A stretch of DNA of 64,000 nt from an uncultured Caryophanales bacterium (GTDB lineage Bacteria > Bacillota_I > Bacilli_A > RFN20 > CAG-826): positions 81,718-145,717 of the forward strand of contig CAMOEI010000003.1 in the NCBI GenBank assembly GCA_946612115.1. Direction: 5' to 3'. How positions within the stretch are numbered: position 1 is the first letter of the stretch; the number at the start of each line of letters is the position of its first letter. The notes beneath the pieces are model-generated. The model was not told the origin of the DNA. It did not search any database and worked only from the letters and a program-made list of their open reading frames with translations. The position numbers were made by a program, and so were the translations under genes. Below, piece after piece: positions 55,806-64,000 of the stretch.

Positions 55806-56700
55806 TCCAGAAGTTAAAAAAGCTTTAGAGGAAGGTCGTCCAGTTGTCGCTTTAGAAAGCACAATTATTTCACACGGCATGCCTTATCCAAAAAATGTTA
55901 AAACAGCTTTAGAAGTTGAAAATGTTATCAGATCTCATGGAGCGGTTCCTGCCACTATTGGAATTATCGATGGAGAACCAATTGTGGGAATGACTCCAGA
56001 AGAAATTGAAGAATTTGGAAAAAGAAAGGGTGTTTTAAAAGTTTCTAGAAGAGACTTACCGGTTGTTTACGCTAAAAAGTTATGGGGTGCAACTACAGTA
56101 GCCACTACGATGATTATCGCTAATCAAGCTGGTATAGAAGTATTTGTTACTGGCGGCATTGGTGGAGTTCATAGAGGAGCAACTGAAACTATGGATATCT
56201 CCGCAGATTTACAAGAACTCGCTAAGACTAATGTGACAGTGGTTTGCGCTGGAGCAAAAGCTATATTAGATTTACCACTTACTTTAGAATATTTAGAGAC
56301 AATGGGTGTACCTGTTTTAGGATATAAAACAAATGAATTACCAGCGTTTTATACGTCAAAAAGCGGCTTAAAAGTTGATTATCAAGTTGATAATGCCTCC
56401 GAAATGGCCAATATTATCAAAGCTAAAAGAGATAATAAATTACAAGGTGGAATTCTTTTAACTAACCCAATTCCACATGAATATGAAATGGATCCAAAAG
56501 TGATTAATGAAGCGATTGAAACCGCTCTTAAGAAGATGGAAAAAGAAGGAGTCAAAGGAAAAGAATGCACTCCATATTTATTAAAGACCATCGTTGAACT
56601 CACTGGTGGAGATTCATTAGAAAGTAATATCAAATTAGTTTTAAATAATGCGGCGGTCGGAAGTGAAGTCGCTAAAGAATACGCAAAATTAAGAAAGTAA
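55795..56700 (+). CDS. psuG: pseudouridine-5'-phosphate glycosidase
   Basis: 301 residues. PsuG reversibly splits pseudouridine 5'-phosphate to uracil and ribose 5-phosphate. PVVALESTIISHGMPYP (catalytic Glu), GGIGGVHRGA, VVCAGAKAILDLPLTLEYLET (catalytic Lys) and NNAAVGSEVA are family signatures. Length matches. The partner kinase PsuK is not in the window. It is translationally coupled to the P-type ATPase. Confidence 0.95.
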   Translation: MKINPEVKKALEEGRPVVALESTIISHGMPYPKNVKTALEVENVIRSHGAVPATIGIIDGEPIVGMTPEEIEEFGKRKGVLKVSRRDLPVVYAKKLWGATTVATTMIIANQAGIEVFVTGGIGGVHRGATETMDISADLQELAKTNVTVVCAGAKAILDLPLTLEYLETMGVPVLGYKTNELPAFYTSKSGLKVDYQVDNASEMANIIKAKRDNKLQGGILLTNPIPHEYEMDPKVINEAIETALKKMEKEGVKGKECTPYLLKTIVELTGGDSLESNIKLVLNNAAVGSEVAKEYAKLRK

Positions 56701-56707
56701 AAGTTTT

Positions 56708-57268
56708 ATGAAAACCCAACACGCTTTAACTGTTGCTTTAAAAGAAATGATGGCCTCTCAACCACTTAATACCATCTCTGTTTTAGAATTGGCAACAAAG
56801 TGTGGGATTTCTCGTAAAACGTTTTATTATCACTATCACGATATCTACGATTTATTAACTCAATTATTTTTAGAAGAAAAAGTTCCTAACTCCGCTAATG
56901 CTGAAAACTTTAACGATTTAGTCGTATGTGTTTTTAAGTATTACAAGGAAAATGAAAAGTTTATCGATGCAACACTTAATAGTGCAGGTAAAGAATTATT
57001 CTCTGAATTTATTTATAACATCTTCTATTCAGGAGCGATGAAGTTTATCAATCGATTAGATGTTGATCGTGTTTTATCTTTAAACACTAAAAAAGCGATT
57101 GCAAGATTTTATGCTTACGGATATAGCAGCAGTGAAGTTTATTACTTAAGCACATATAAACACAAATCCCTTGAGGGATTAGTGAATACATATATGTTCT
57201 TAGATAAGAAAGCCTTCAACCTCAGTGTTTCTAATGCGATAAGGATGGCGAAAAAAGACAATGAATAA
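56708..57268 (+). CDS. TetR family transcriptional regulator
   Basis: 186 residues. The TetR-type HTH is at about 18-45 (ISVLELATKCGISRKTFYYHYHDIYDLL). The C-terminal ligand domain resembles the TetR_C group of DhaS-like regulators. It starts 8 bp after psuG and overlaps the iron-alcohol dehydrogenase by 8 nt, so it may regulate that operon. Confidence 0.85.
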   Translation: MKTQHALTVALKEMMASQPLNTISVLELATKCGISRKTFYYHYHDIYDLLTQLFLEEKVPNSANAENFNDLVVCVFKYYKENEKFIDATLNSAGKELFSEFIYNIFYSGAMKFINRLDVDRVLSLNTKKAIARFYAYGYSSSEVYYLSTYKHKSLEGLVNTYMFLDKKAFNLSVSNAIRMAKKDNE

Positions 57269-58439
57269 CTCATTTTATTTCGAATCAAAAACTGAACTAT
57301 ATTTTGGAAGCGATTACCTTCAGGAAGTTGGGAAAATTTTAAAGTCTAAATCCGCGAAGAAGGTTCTTATTGTTATCGGGATGAATTCAGTTATCAAAAG
57401 TGGTTTATTAGATAGAGTCATTAAATCTTTAGCCTCTGAAGGAATTGAATTTGAAATCTTAAAAGGTATTAGAGCCAATCCAACTTTTGAAAAAGTTAAT
57501 GAAGGATTAGAGATTGTTAATAAAAATCAAATTGATTATCTTCTCCCTATTGGTGGAGGTAGTGTTATCGACACCGCTAAATGTATTGCGGTCAATTATT
57601 ATTACCCAGGTGATATTAAAGACATCAATTATCACTTAGCTAAACCAACTAAAGCATTACCAATTGGAGTTATCTTAACTATCTCAGCAGCGGGAAGCGA
57701 ACTATCAAATTCTTGTGTTATTCAAGATGATGAAGATAAGACAAAATCAGGTTTCAATAGTGATTTAGTTAGACCTCAATTTGTCATTGAAGATCCTAGT
57801 TTAACTTTCTCAGTTAATAAAGAACAAACTGCTTATGGAATCGTCGATATTATGATGCATTCTTTGGAGAGATATTTCTCACCAAGTGAAGAAAATGAAC
57901 TCGCTGATGATTTCGCTCTAGCAGTCATAAAAAATGTAAAAGAAGCGGGAATTGTCGCGTATTTTGAACCAAATGACTACAAATCGCGTGCAAAATTGAT
58001 GTTAGATAGTTCGTTATCTCATAACGGATTAACTAGTATTGGCAAGAACTATTCAATGCCTGTTCATCAATTAGAACACGCCTTAAGCGGAACGTTTCCT
58101 AACATCGCTCATGGACTAGGATTAGCGATACTTTTCCCCTCCTGGGCTAAGTACTATAAAAAGTATGATGTTTCTAAATTTGCTAGATTAGGAAAAGTGG
58201 TATTTGATGTTAAAGATGATAATGAAGAAATAGCCGCAACAAAGGCAATTGAAGAATTACAAAAATATTTTGATAAATTAAATCTTCCTCGAACTTTAAA
58301 AGAAGTTGGAGTTAAAAAAGAAGATATCAATAAATTAGTGGAAATAGTATCCAGAAAGGGAACAAGAGTTATCAAACATCCTTATGAAGATATGGATGAA
58401 AAAGTGATGAGAGAAATCTTTACTTCTTGTTTAGGTTAA
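57261..58439 (+). CDS. iron-containing alcohol dehydrogenase
   Basis: 392 residues, group III (Fe-ADH) fold, like butanol dehydrogenases. The NAD(P) site GGGSVIDTAK and metal ligands are visible: Asp and His in YGIVDIMMHSLER, His in PVHQLEHAL and His in NIAHGLGLAI. It reduces aldehydes in fermentation or detoxification. Substrate not decided. It overlaps the upstream tetR by 8 nt. Confidence 0.92.
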   Translation: MNNSFYFESKTELYFGSDYLQEVGKILKSKSAKKVLIVIGMNSVIKSGLLDRVIKSLASEGIEFEILKGIRANPTFEKVNEGLEIVNKNQIDYLLPIGGGSVIDTAKCIAVNYYYPGDIKDINYHLAKPTKALPIGVILTISAAGSELSNSCVIQDDEDKTKSGFNSDLVRPQFVIEDPSLTFSVNKEQTAYGIVDIMMHSLERYFSPSEENELADDFALAVIKNVKEAGIVAYFEPNDYKSRAKLMLDSSLSHNGLTSIGKNYSMPVHQLEHALSGTFPNIAHGLGLAILFPSWAKYYKKYDVSKFARLGKVVFDVKDDNEEIAATKAIEELQKYFDKLNLPRTLKEVGVKKEDINKLVEIVSRKGTRVIKHPYEDMDEKVMREIFTSCLG

Positions 58440-58443
58440 GAAT

Positions 58444-59592
58444 ATGAAAAAAGAAACGATTTTTGAATTATTAGTCTATTTAGTGATTTTTGGTATCGCT
58501 ATTGTATATGGATTAACAGTGTTACAAGTTCACTTCTCTAGTGGAGAAAGTGCTCTTGGGTCTGTTTTATTCTACGCTTTATTTATTATCGCTAGTGTTG
58601 TCGCCGGAGTACTCGCCGGAGCGTTATTAACTGAATTTGGTCATATCTTAGGCGCTAAAGTTGGAGGATACACCATCTTCTCAGTTAATATTCTTTATTT
58701 CACTTTCTATAAGGAAAAAGGAAAATCAAAATTTAAATTTTCTAATTTCGATGGAGTTACTGGAGAAACTAAAATCGTTCCAAATTTAGAAAAGAGGCCT
58801 AATCCAAATCCAATTCCATATTTATTATATGGAACAGTCTTTTTAGCAGCCTGGTTTGCGGGATGTTTAGTTATTTTCTATACCTATAGAGGTAACGCTG
58901 GATTTGATAGTGATCTTGCCTATTTCTTCTTAACTATGGGAGTGGTCGCTGGAGTCTTACTATTATATAACTTAGTCCCATTTAAATTAGAAACTGAAAC
59001 GGACGGCCATAAATTAACTAAATGTAGTAAGAAAGAAGACCGCGCTGCGTATAATCAATTTTTACTCGTTCAACATAAAGTTGAAAACGGAGATGAACAA
59101 GTTGAAGTAGAAGTGATGAAAGAAGAAACTAAATTCACTGCTGAACTTAACATGAATAAAGTCTATGAACTATTAGATAAAAAAGAATATGAAGAAGCTC
59201 AGAAACTTTTAGACTTAGTGTTTGAAAATGAAAAAGATGTTTCTAAAAAAGCTCTTCAACAAGCCCTTATCCAAAAGATTTATATCAACATAATGACTAT
59301 GTCATTAGAAGAAGCTAGTGAGTATTATGAAAAAGAAGTTCCTCTTTCAGTTAGAAGAGATATCGCTAACGATAACTCTTTACCTGCAATTAGAACTTAT
59401 ATCTTAATGGCGGGATTATTAGACCGCGCTAAAAACGAATGTTTAATCGCTATTGGAAAAGCGGAAAAAGCATATAAAAATACACCAACTAACAGAAAGC
59501 ATTCTGAATTGGTGCTTTATAATGATGCGATTGATTTAGTGAATAAGAATCACCCAAAATGGGAATTCGAAAAATATAAATTAACTGAGTAA
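58444..59592 (+). CDS. degenerate M50-like membrane protein with helical C-terminal domain
   Basis: 382 residues. Membrane segments lie at about 8-28, 38-62, 125-148 and 157-178. LLTEFGHILGAKVGGY (61-76) aligns with the site-2 protease zinc motif HELGHxxxAK, but the first His is Thr (TEFGH). NLVPFKLETETDG (176-188) resembles the second M50 motif N..P....DG. So it looks like an M50 relative missing one zinc ligand. The soluble C-terminal part (about 200-382) is helical, possibly TPR-like. Function unknown. Confidence 0.55.
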   Translation: MKKETIFELLVYLVIFGIAIVYGLTVLQVHFSSGESALGSVLFYALFIIASVVAGVLAGALLTEFGHILGAKVGGYTIFSVNILYFTFYKEKGKSKFKFSNFDGVTGETKIVPNLEKRPNPNPIPYLLYGTVFLAAWFAGCLVIFYTYRGNAGFDSDLAYFFLTMGVVAGVLLLYNLVPFKLETETDGHKLTKCSKKEDRAAYNQFLLVQHKVENGDEQVEVEVMKEETKFTAELNMNKVYELLDKKEYEEAQKLLDLVFENEKDVSKKALQQALIQKIYINIMTMSLEEASEYYEKEVPLSVRRDIANDNSLPAIRTYILMAGLLDRAKNECLIAIGKAEKAYKNTPTNRKHSELVLYNDAIDLVNKNHPKWEFEKYKLTE

Positions 59593-59593
59593 T

Positions 59594-61018
59594 TTAAATT
59601 CCTAATATTGGACCAACGATTTGAGTCCATAGTAAGAAATATGTAATTAAGCTAACGATGTCTACCATCGTTGTAGTAATTGGACCACACATAACTGCTG
59701 GGTCTAGTTTTACTAATTTAGCTAAAAATGGAAGAGAACAACCAACCATTCTAGAAATTAACATGGTGACAAATAATGTCCCTCCAACTAATCCAGCGAT
59801 CATACATAAGTGTCCCCAATAATTTCCGCCTAAGCTTCTAACTGAATCGGTATTAACAATACCGACAGACATTTCGAACATTAACCATCCAAAGGCAAAC
59901 ACTCCAACGATTGCTCCGATAATAGAAGCAACACGTAATTCTTTGAATAATACTTTTCCGTAGTCTTTTCCGCTGAATTCATCTAGGGATAATGATCTAA
60001 CAATCATTGTAGTGGTTTGTCCGCCAGAATTACCCCCAGCGTCCATAATAAGTGGAGTAAAGACCGCTAAGATGGCAAATTTGGTAATTTCAGCTTCAAA
60101 CGATGATAAAATCATCGTAGAGAAGACTTGTAAGACCATTAAGACTAAAATCCAAGGGAAACATTTTAAAACTAATTTGAAAATTGGAGTCTTTAAGTAT
60201 GGTTCCTCCATGTCAGTAATAGCCGCCATGTGAGCGATATCTTCACTGGCTTCTTGTTCCATAATATCGATGACATCGTCAACGGTAATGATACCGACAA
60301 TTTTATTTTCACTATTAACGACCGCCATAGCGGTTAAGTCATAACGTTTGAACATTTTAGCGACATCTTCTTGGTCATCGTTGACATTACAACAGACAAA
60401 GTCTTTGTTCATGATTTCGTTTAATACTTCGTCGTCTTTAGAGAAGATTAAATCATCTAAGTCAACAGTACCAATTAATGTTCTTTTGTTATCTCTAACA
60501 AAGATAGTGTAGACAGTTTCAGCATCTTTACCTTTTTCTCTAATGGTGTTGATCGCTTCTTTAACTGTGACATTATCTTTCATTTCGATGTATTCAGTAG
60601 TCATTACTGAACCAGCGGTGTTTTCTTTATAGTTTAGTAAGCGGTTAACGTCTCCTCTTATGTCCTTTGGACATGTCTTTAAAACTCTACTAACAATGTT
60701 AGCAGGCATTTCTTGAAGGGTATCAACGATATCGTCAGCGTAGGATTCGTTTAAAAGATCAACAAGTTCCTTATCAGAGAAGGCTGAAATGATTAATTCT
60801 TGTTGATCACTAGTGAGTTCTGCAAAAAATTCTGCAGTATATTCACTTTCAACCACTTTAAAAATATAGAGTAGTGATTTGACATCATCTACATCTTCGA
60901 TTGCTTCAGCGATATCGATGTTTGGAATTGTTTCAAAGATTTCTTTTAATTCCGCAGCATTACGATTTTTAATTGCTGAAAGGATCCATTGTTTTAAGAC
61001 GCTTTTGTTATCTTCCAT
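59594..61018 (-). CDS. mgtE: magnesium transporter MgtE
   Basis: 474 residues from ATG 61018 (MEDNKSVLKQ); an upstream TTG start is less likely. MgtE is a Mg2+-gated channel. The N-domain, two CBS domains (about 130-260, TAGSVMTTEYIEM; FKRYDLTAMAVV), the connecting helix and five membrane helices with the pore motif PLIMDAGGNSGGQTTT are present. It converges with the M50-like gene at a 1-bp gap. No M-box riboswitch is seen upstream. Confidence 0.95.
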   Translation of the reverse strand: MEDNKSVLKQWILSAIKNRNAAELKEIFETIPNIDIAEAIEDVDDVKSLLYIFKVVESEYTAEFFAELTSDQQELIISAFSDKELVDLLNESYADDIVDTLQEMPANIVSRVLKTCPKDIRGDVNRLLNYKENTAGSVMTTEYIEMKDNVTVKEAINTIREKGKDAETVYTIFVRDNKRTLIGTVDLDDLIFSKDDEVLNEIMNKDFVCCNVNDDQEDVAKMFKRYDLTAMAVVNSENKIVGIITVDDVIDIMEQEASEDIAHMAAITDMEEPYLKTPIFKLVLKCFPWILVLMVLQVFSTMILSSFEAEITKFAILAVFTPLIMDAGGNSGGQTTTMIVRSLSLDEFSGKDYGKVLFKELRVASIIGAIVGVFAFGWLMFEMSVGIVNTDSVRSLGGNYWGHLCMIAGLVGGTLFVTMLISRMVGCSLPFLAKLVKLDPAVMCGPITTTMVDIVSLITYFLLWTQIVGPILGI

Positions 61019-61036
61019 ACTCGCGTTAATTATAAA

Positions 61037-61084
61037 CAAAAAATAGCGAATTAATAAACAATAAAGTTTATTTTCTCCGCTATT
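61037..61084 (-). terminator. intrinsic terminator between pmbA and mgtE
   Basis: Minus strand: AATAGCG/CGCTATT outer stem enclosing an AATAAAC/GTTTATT inner hairpin, then T6. It would end the tldD-pmbA transcript before mgtE. Confidence 0.7.
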
Positions 61085-61099
61085 AATTTTTTAAGTTAA

Positions 61100-62419
61100 T
61101 TATTTTCCTGAGACATTAAGTTTCTTAATGACCACTGATGGACATCTGGAACCAAAGAAGTCTTCACTATCATTACCTACGGTAATAATTGAATTGAATA
61201 AATCCTTTAAGTTACCAGAAACTGTGATGATATCTAAGCCTCTATCTCTTTTGCCGTTCTTAATTAAGAAGCCGGTAGATTGTAATGAGAAATCTCCGTT
61301 TCGAGGATTTAATCCAGCGTGCATTCCTTGTACATCGGTGATATAAACGCCTTCACCAACTTCTTCAAATAATTCATCTTTGCTCTTTTTACCTGGTTTC
61401 ATCATTAAGAACCAAGTAGAGGTGTAAACTTTAGAACCTCCTACTGCACCATTACCAGTGGATTCAACTCCATCTTTAGCAGCGGTGGTTAAGTTATATA
61501 AGTATGTTTGAAGAACTCCGTTTTTGATGATTGATCTATTTTCAGTTGCAACACCTTCATCATCAAACGATCTCGCAAAGACTGTTTTTTCTAATGGACG
61601 ATCTTCAATGGTGACTTTATTAGAGGCAACTTTTTGACCTAATTTCCCAATGAATAAGGAAGATTTCTTTTGAACTTCTTCAGCGACTGCGCTTGAAACA
61701 TACGCTTTCATAAATGTGTTAACAACATCTGGAGACAATACTGCTTTGTAGGTTGATGTCTCACAAGCCTCTCCACCTAATTGATCAACTGTATTAGTGA
61801 CAATCTTTTTGGCTAATGCATCAACATCAAATTTTGCAAAGTCGTTCCCAAAATACGAATCTCCACCTGTTTTAACTTGCTCTCCTTCTTTAGCAACAGC
61901 GCCGCCAAAGTAATAGAAGAAATTATTCTTTTGAGAAAGTTTTAATCCGTGTGAATTCATAATCACAGAACTTGCGCTGTCTTCACCAAATTGAACTGTT
62001 TGAACTTCAATGATTCTTTTATCACCGGTTCTAATTTTGTCTTCTAATTCATGTAATTTTTTTAACTTTTCTTCAACAGGAATTTTTGGTAAATCTCGGT
62101 TAAAAGTATTAATTCTCTTGTATTTTTTGCTTCCTTTGAAGATAAATACAGGATCATCATTTTCAATTACTGAAGCATTTTCAACGATCTTTTTAACAAA
62201 GAATGGAACAAGGGCGTTTGAGTAAACATCAGATATAACTGAACCCATTTTTCCTTTATAGATACCTCTTAACATATAAGACGCATCGTTAGCGTTATTG
62301 TATGAATCGATTTCTCCGTGGAACAAAGAAATACTTAATGAAGAAGATGTTGTATATGAGAGTTCTGCTTCTTCAATACCAGCTTCTTTTGCTAGTTCAA
62401 AAAACTTTTTGTAGTTCAT
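61100..62419 (-). CDS. pmbA: TldE/PmbA-family subunit of the TldD/E protease
   Basis: 439 residues. PmbA (TldE) is the non-catalytic partner of TldD in a heterodimeric zinc protease that cleaves unfolded peptides. Family features include ARSFDDEGVATENRSIIKNGVLQTYLYN and NPRNGDFSLQSTGFLIKNG. It follows tldD with a 1-nt overlap (TAATG). Confidence 0.9.
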   Translation of the reverse strand: MNYKKFFELAKEAGIEEAELSYTTSSSLSISLFHGEIDSYNNANDASYMLRGIYKGKMGSVISDVYSNALVPFFVKKIVENASVIENDDPVFIFKGSKKYKRINTFNRDLPKIPVEEKLKKLHELEDKIRTGDKRIIEVQTVQFGEDSASSVIMNSHGLKLSQKNNFFYYFGGAVAKEGEQVKTGGDSYFGNDFAKFDVDALAKKIVTNTVDQLGGEACETSTYKAVLSPDVVNTFMKAYVSSAVAEEVQKKSSLFIGKLGQKVASNKVTIEDRPLEKTVFARSFDDEGVATENRSIIKNGVLQTYLYNLTTAAKDGVESTGNGAVGGSKVYTSTWFLMMKPGKKSKDELFEEVGEGVYITDVQGMHAGLNPRNGDFSLQSTGFLIKNGKRDRGLDIITVSGNLKDLFNSIITVGNDSEDFFGSRCPSVVIKKLNVSGK

Positions 62420-63819
62420 TATTTAAGCTCGCCTCCTCTTCCTCCAACAAGGACTTCTGAAATTCTTAATGTAGGTTGTCCAACATTGGTGCGGATACTG
62501 CCACTTGCAGCGCCACACATACCTTGTGCTAAAGCAAGATCATTACCAACCATATCAATCTTTTTAAGGATTTCTTCACCCTTACCGATTAACATCGCAC
62601 CTTTAACTGGTTCACAAACTTTGCCATCCCTAATGATGTAAGCTTCTGAACAACCAAAGTTAAATTCTCCTGAGGCAGGATCAACTTGTCCCCCTAAGAA
62701 AGAAACTGCGTATAAACCTAATTTAGTGGCTTTGATAATTTCTTCAGGAGTGGATTTTCCGTTAGCGATATATGTATTGCTCATTCTACTTGTTGGGCAG
62801 AATTTATAACTTTCTCTACGGCAGGAACCATTTCCTTCTCTTCCCATTCTTCTTCCGTTAAAGTCATCAATCATAAAGTTGACTAGTTTACCATCTTTGA
62901 TGAGAACTCTTTTTGTTCCTGGGTTTCCTTCATCATCAATATCAATTGATCCCCAACCATTTTCTATGGTGGAATCATCTAAAGCAGTGACTAGTGGAGA
63001 AGCAATTAATTCTCCTTCTTTATCTGAGAAGACACTTAATCCTCTACTAACAGCGCTGGCTTCAAGTGGATGTCCACATGCTTCGTGGAATAATACTCCA
63101 CCCCAGCCATTTCCAATAACAACTGGCATTTTGCCGCTTGGGCATTCATCAGCAGTAAGCATTAATAATGCTTTTCTAACTGCTTCTTGAGCAGATTTTC
63201 TTGGAGAAACCACTCTTTTGAAATAGGAAATATCATCTTGACATCCTGGACCTTCAAATCCAGTTTCCATGCCGTGTTCATCAGCAGCGACAACTTGGAA
63301 GGCCAGACGAGCAAATTCTGTATCGCGCTTGAACCATTTTCCTTTTGAATTAAAAATGGCGACAAATCTATGAGTGTTACCAAAACTTCCAATATATCTG
63401 ACGATTCTAGGATCGTGATATTCTTCAATAGCGTCGACTCCTTCTTTTACAAGAGCGATTTTTTCACTTAATGGGACATCATCATAACTTCTTGAGATTT
63501 TGTTACGATTTTTTCCTTTGATGAAATCTAATTTTGTAACGGTGAGAATTCTTTCACCGGTAAAGGATTTATTTAAAGAATTCGCCAAAGCGAGTAAACC
63601 TTTTCTAGTTAAATCACTAGTAAAGCCGTACACACTTCGGTTCTCTTTTAAAATTCTTAGTCCTGCTCCAGAGGCAATTTTTTCTGTGCTACTAGAAACT
63701 TTCCCATTTTCAATCATCACACCTTCTGAGGTTGTGTTTTCATAGAAGATTTCTGCGTAGTCTCCTCCGGTAGAGAGCATTTCGTTTAATACTTCAATGG
63801 CTAGTTTTTTACTAATCAT
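62419..63819 (-). CDS. tldD: TldD metalloprotease subunit
   Basis: 466 residues. The catalytic zinc site is LFHEACGHPLEASA (HEACGH) with a later Cys ligand in the FNFGCSEAYIIRDG region. With the next gene it forms TldD/E, which in other bacteria trims peptides such as microcin precursors. No RiPP gene is seen here. A strong AAGGAGGT precedes the ATG. Confidence 0.93.
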   Translation of the reverse strand: MISKKLAIEVLNEMLSTGGDYAEIFYENTTSEGVMIENGKVSSSTEKIASGAGLRILKENRSVYGFTSDLTRKGLLALANSLNKSFTGERILTVTKLDFIKGKNRNKISRSYDDVPLSEKIALVKEGVDAIEEYHDPRIVRYIGSFGNTHRFVAIFNSKGKWFKRDTEFARLAFQVVAADEHGMETGFEGPGCQDDISYFKRVVSPRKSAQEAVRKALLMLTADECPSGKMPVVIGNGWGGVLFHEACGHPLEASAVSRGLSVFSDKEGELIASPLVTALDDSTIENGWGSIDIDDEGNPGTKRVLIKDGKLVNFMIDDFNGRRMGREGNGSCRRESYKFCPTSRMSNTYIANGKSTPEEIIKATKLGLYAVSFLGGQVDPASGEFNFGCSEAYIIRDGKVCEPVKGAMLIGKGEEILKKIDMVGNDLALAQGMCGAASGSIRTNVGQPTLRISEVLVGGRGGELK

Positions 63820-63873
63820 TTTTCTACCTCCTTCGATGAGAATAAATAATACAATATTTATCCAAAATTTTAA

Positions 63874-63899
63874 ATCAATATGCTTCTACCCATATTGAT
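63874..63899. promoter_or_regulatory. inverted repeat upstream of tldD
   Basis: ATCAATATG/CATATTGAT perfect 9-bp arms around 8 nt, about 55 bp before the tldD start. No T-run follows on either strand, so an operator is more likely than a terminator. The rest of the gap to 64000 shows no gene. Confidence 0.4.
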
Positions 63900-64000
63900 A
63901 AATAGAATTCAAAAAGAAACTAGAAGAAGTTAAAATTAAAGATAGCGAGGTAATTAACTATTAGAAATCAAGAAAAATATTAATTTGTATAACGAAAACA

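Noticed and set aside
61019-61099. M-box magnesium riboswitch before mgtE
   Set aside because: The gap is only about 80 nt and is filled by the pmbA terminator; no M-box blocks are visible.
63938-64000. Possible gene start after GAGGTAATTAA at the right edge
   Set aside because: All three frames close within a few codons and no start codon follows the purine-rich stretch.

Overview
This AT-rich window comes from the replication-origin region of a low-GC Gram-positive bacterium (Bacillota, Bacilli side). The core block is rpmH-rnpA-yidC-jag-mnmE running left and dnaA-dnaN-yaaA-recF-gyrB-gyrA-serS running right, with DnaA boxes on both sides of dnaA. TGA is used as a stop (for example the ATGA overlap of rnpA and yidC), so this is not a Mycoplasma-type code. 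Pyruvate phosphate dikinase, a desulfoferrodoxin-type superoxide reductase, many lipoproteins with Ig-like or Listeria-Bacteroides-type repeats, and no visible sporulation genes suggest an anaerobic, probably host-associated, uncultured Bacilli lineage (RF39/Erysipelotrichales/Izemoplasma-like). That placement is inference.

Layout. 1-3.5 kb (minus): a cut RluA-type pseudouridine synthase, a RimK-like ATP-grasp ligase, a GrpB/UPF0157 protein and a second ATP-grasp enzyme. 3.6-9.3 kb (plus): TetR regulator, heterodimeric ABC exporter and M18 aminopeptidase. 9.4-10.9 kb (minus): FGGY sugar kinase. 11.0-12.1 kb: an ORF resembling a MuF C-terminal (phage nuclease) domain with no usual start codon, then two homologous small-RNA genes on the minus strand, each with its own promoter and terminator. 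12.2-14.8 kb: ppdK. 15-21.5 kb: three secreted lipoproteins. 21.5-22.7 kb: DUF4143-type ATPase.

22.9-32.8 kb is the left arm of the origin: carbonic anhydrase, a short GlmU-like protein, ispE, rsmA, rnmV, tatD, a probable DUF3990/HTH toxin-antitoxin pair wedged into the housekeeping run, mnmE, jag, yidC, rnpA and rpmH. 32.8-43.4 kb is oriC plus the right arm. A repeat-palindrome-repeat control region precedes yaaA-recF-gyrB-gyrA.

43.4-52.3 kb is accessory: an unknown membrane protein, superoxide reductase, then a minus-strand island ending at tRNA-Met and tRNA-Ala. The island holds two paralogous small winged-helix-like proteins, a membrane-anchored double-XRE protein, an FRG-domain protein, a large BspA/LRR lipoprotein, an XRE-alpha/beta-hydrolase fusion, a PemK-like protein and a putative three-hairpin small RNA. 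52.7-63.8 kb returns to core and metabolic genes: SRP RNA, tadA, a P-type ATPase, psuG, a TetR regulator, an iron-type alcohol dehydrogenase, a degenerate M50-like membrane protein, mgtE and the pmbA/tldD protease pair.

The best candidates for undescribed biology are the twin small RNAs at 11.6-12.0 kb, the AUA-start MuF-like ORF beside them, the 44.9-52.3 kb island with its small RNA, and the GlmU-like protein that lacks both the acetyltransferase core and two expected metal ligands.
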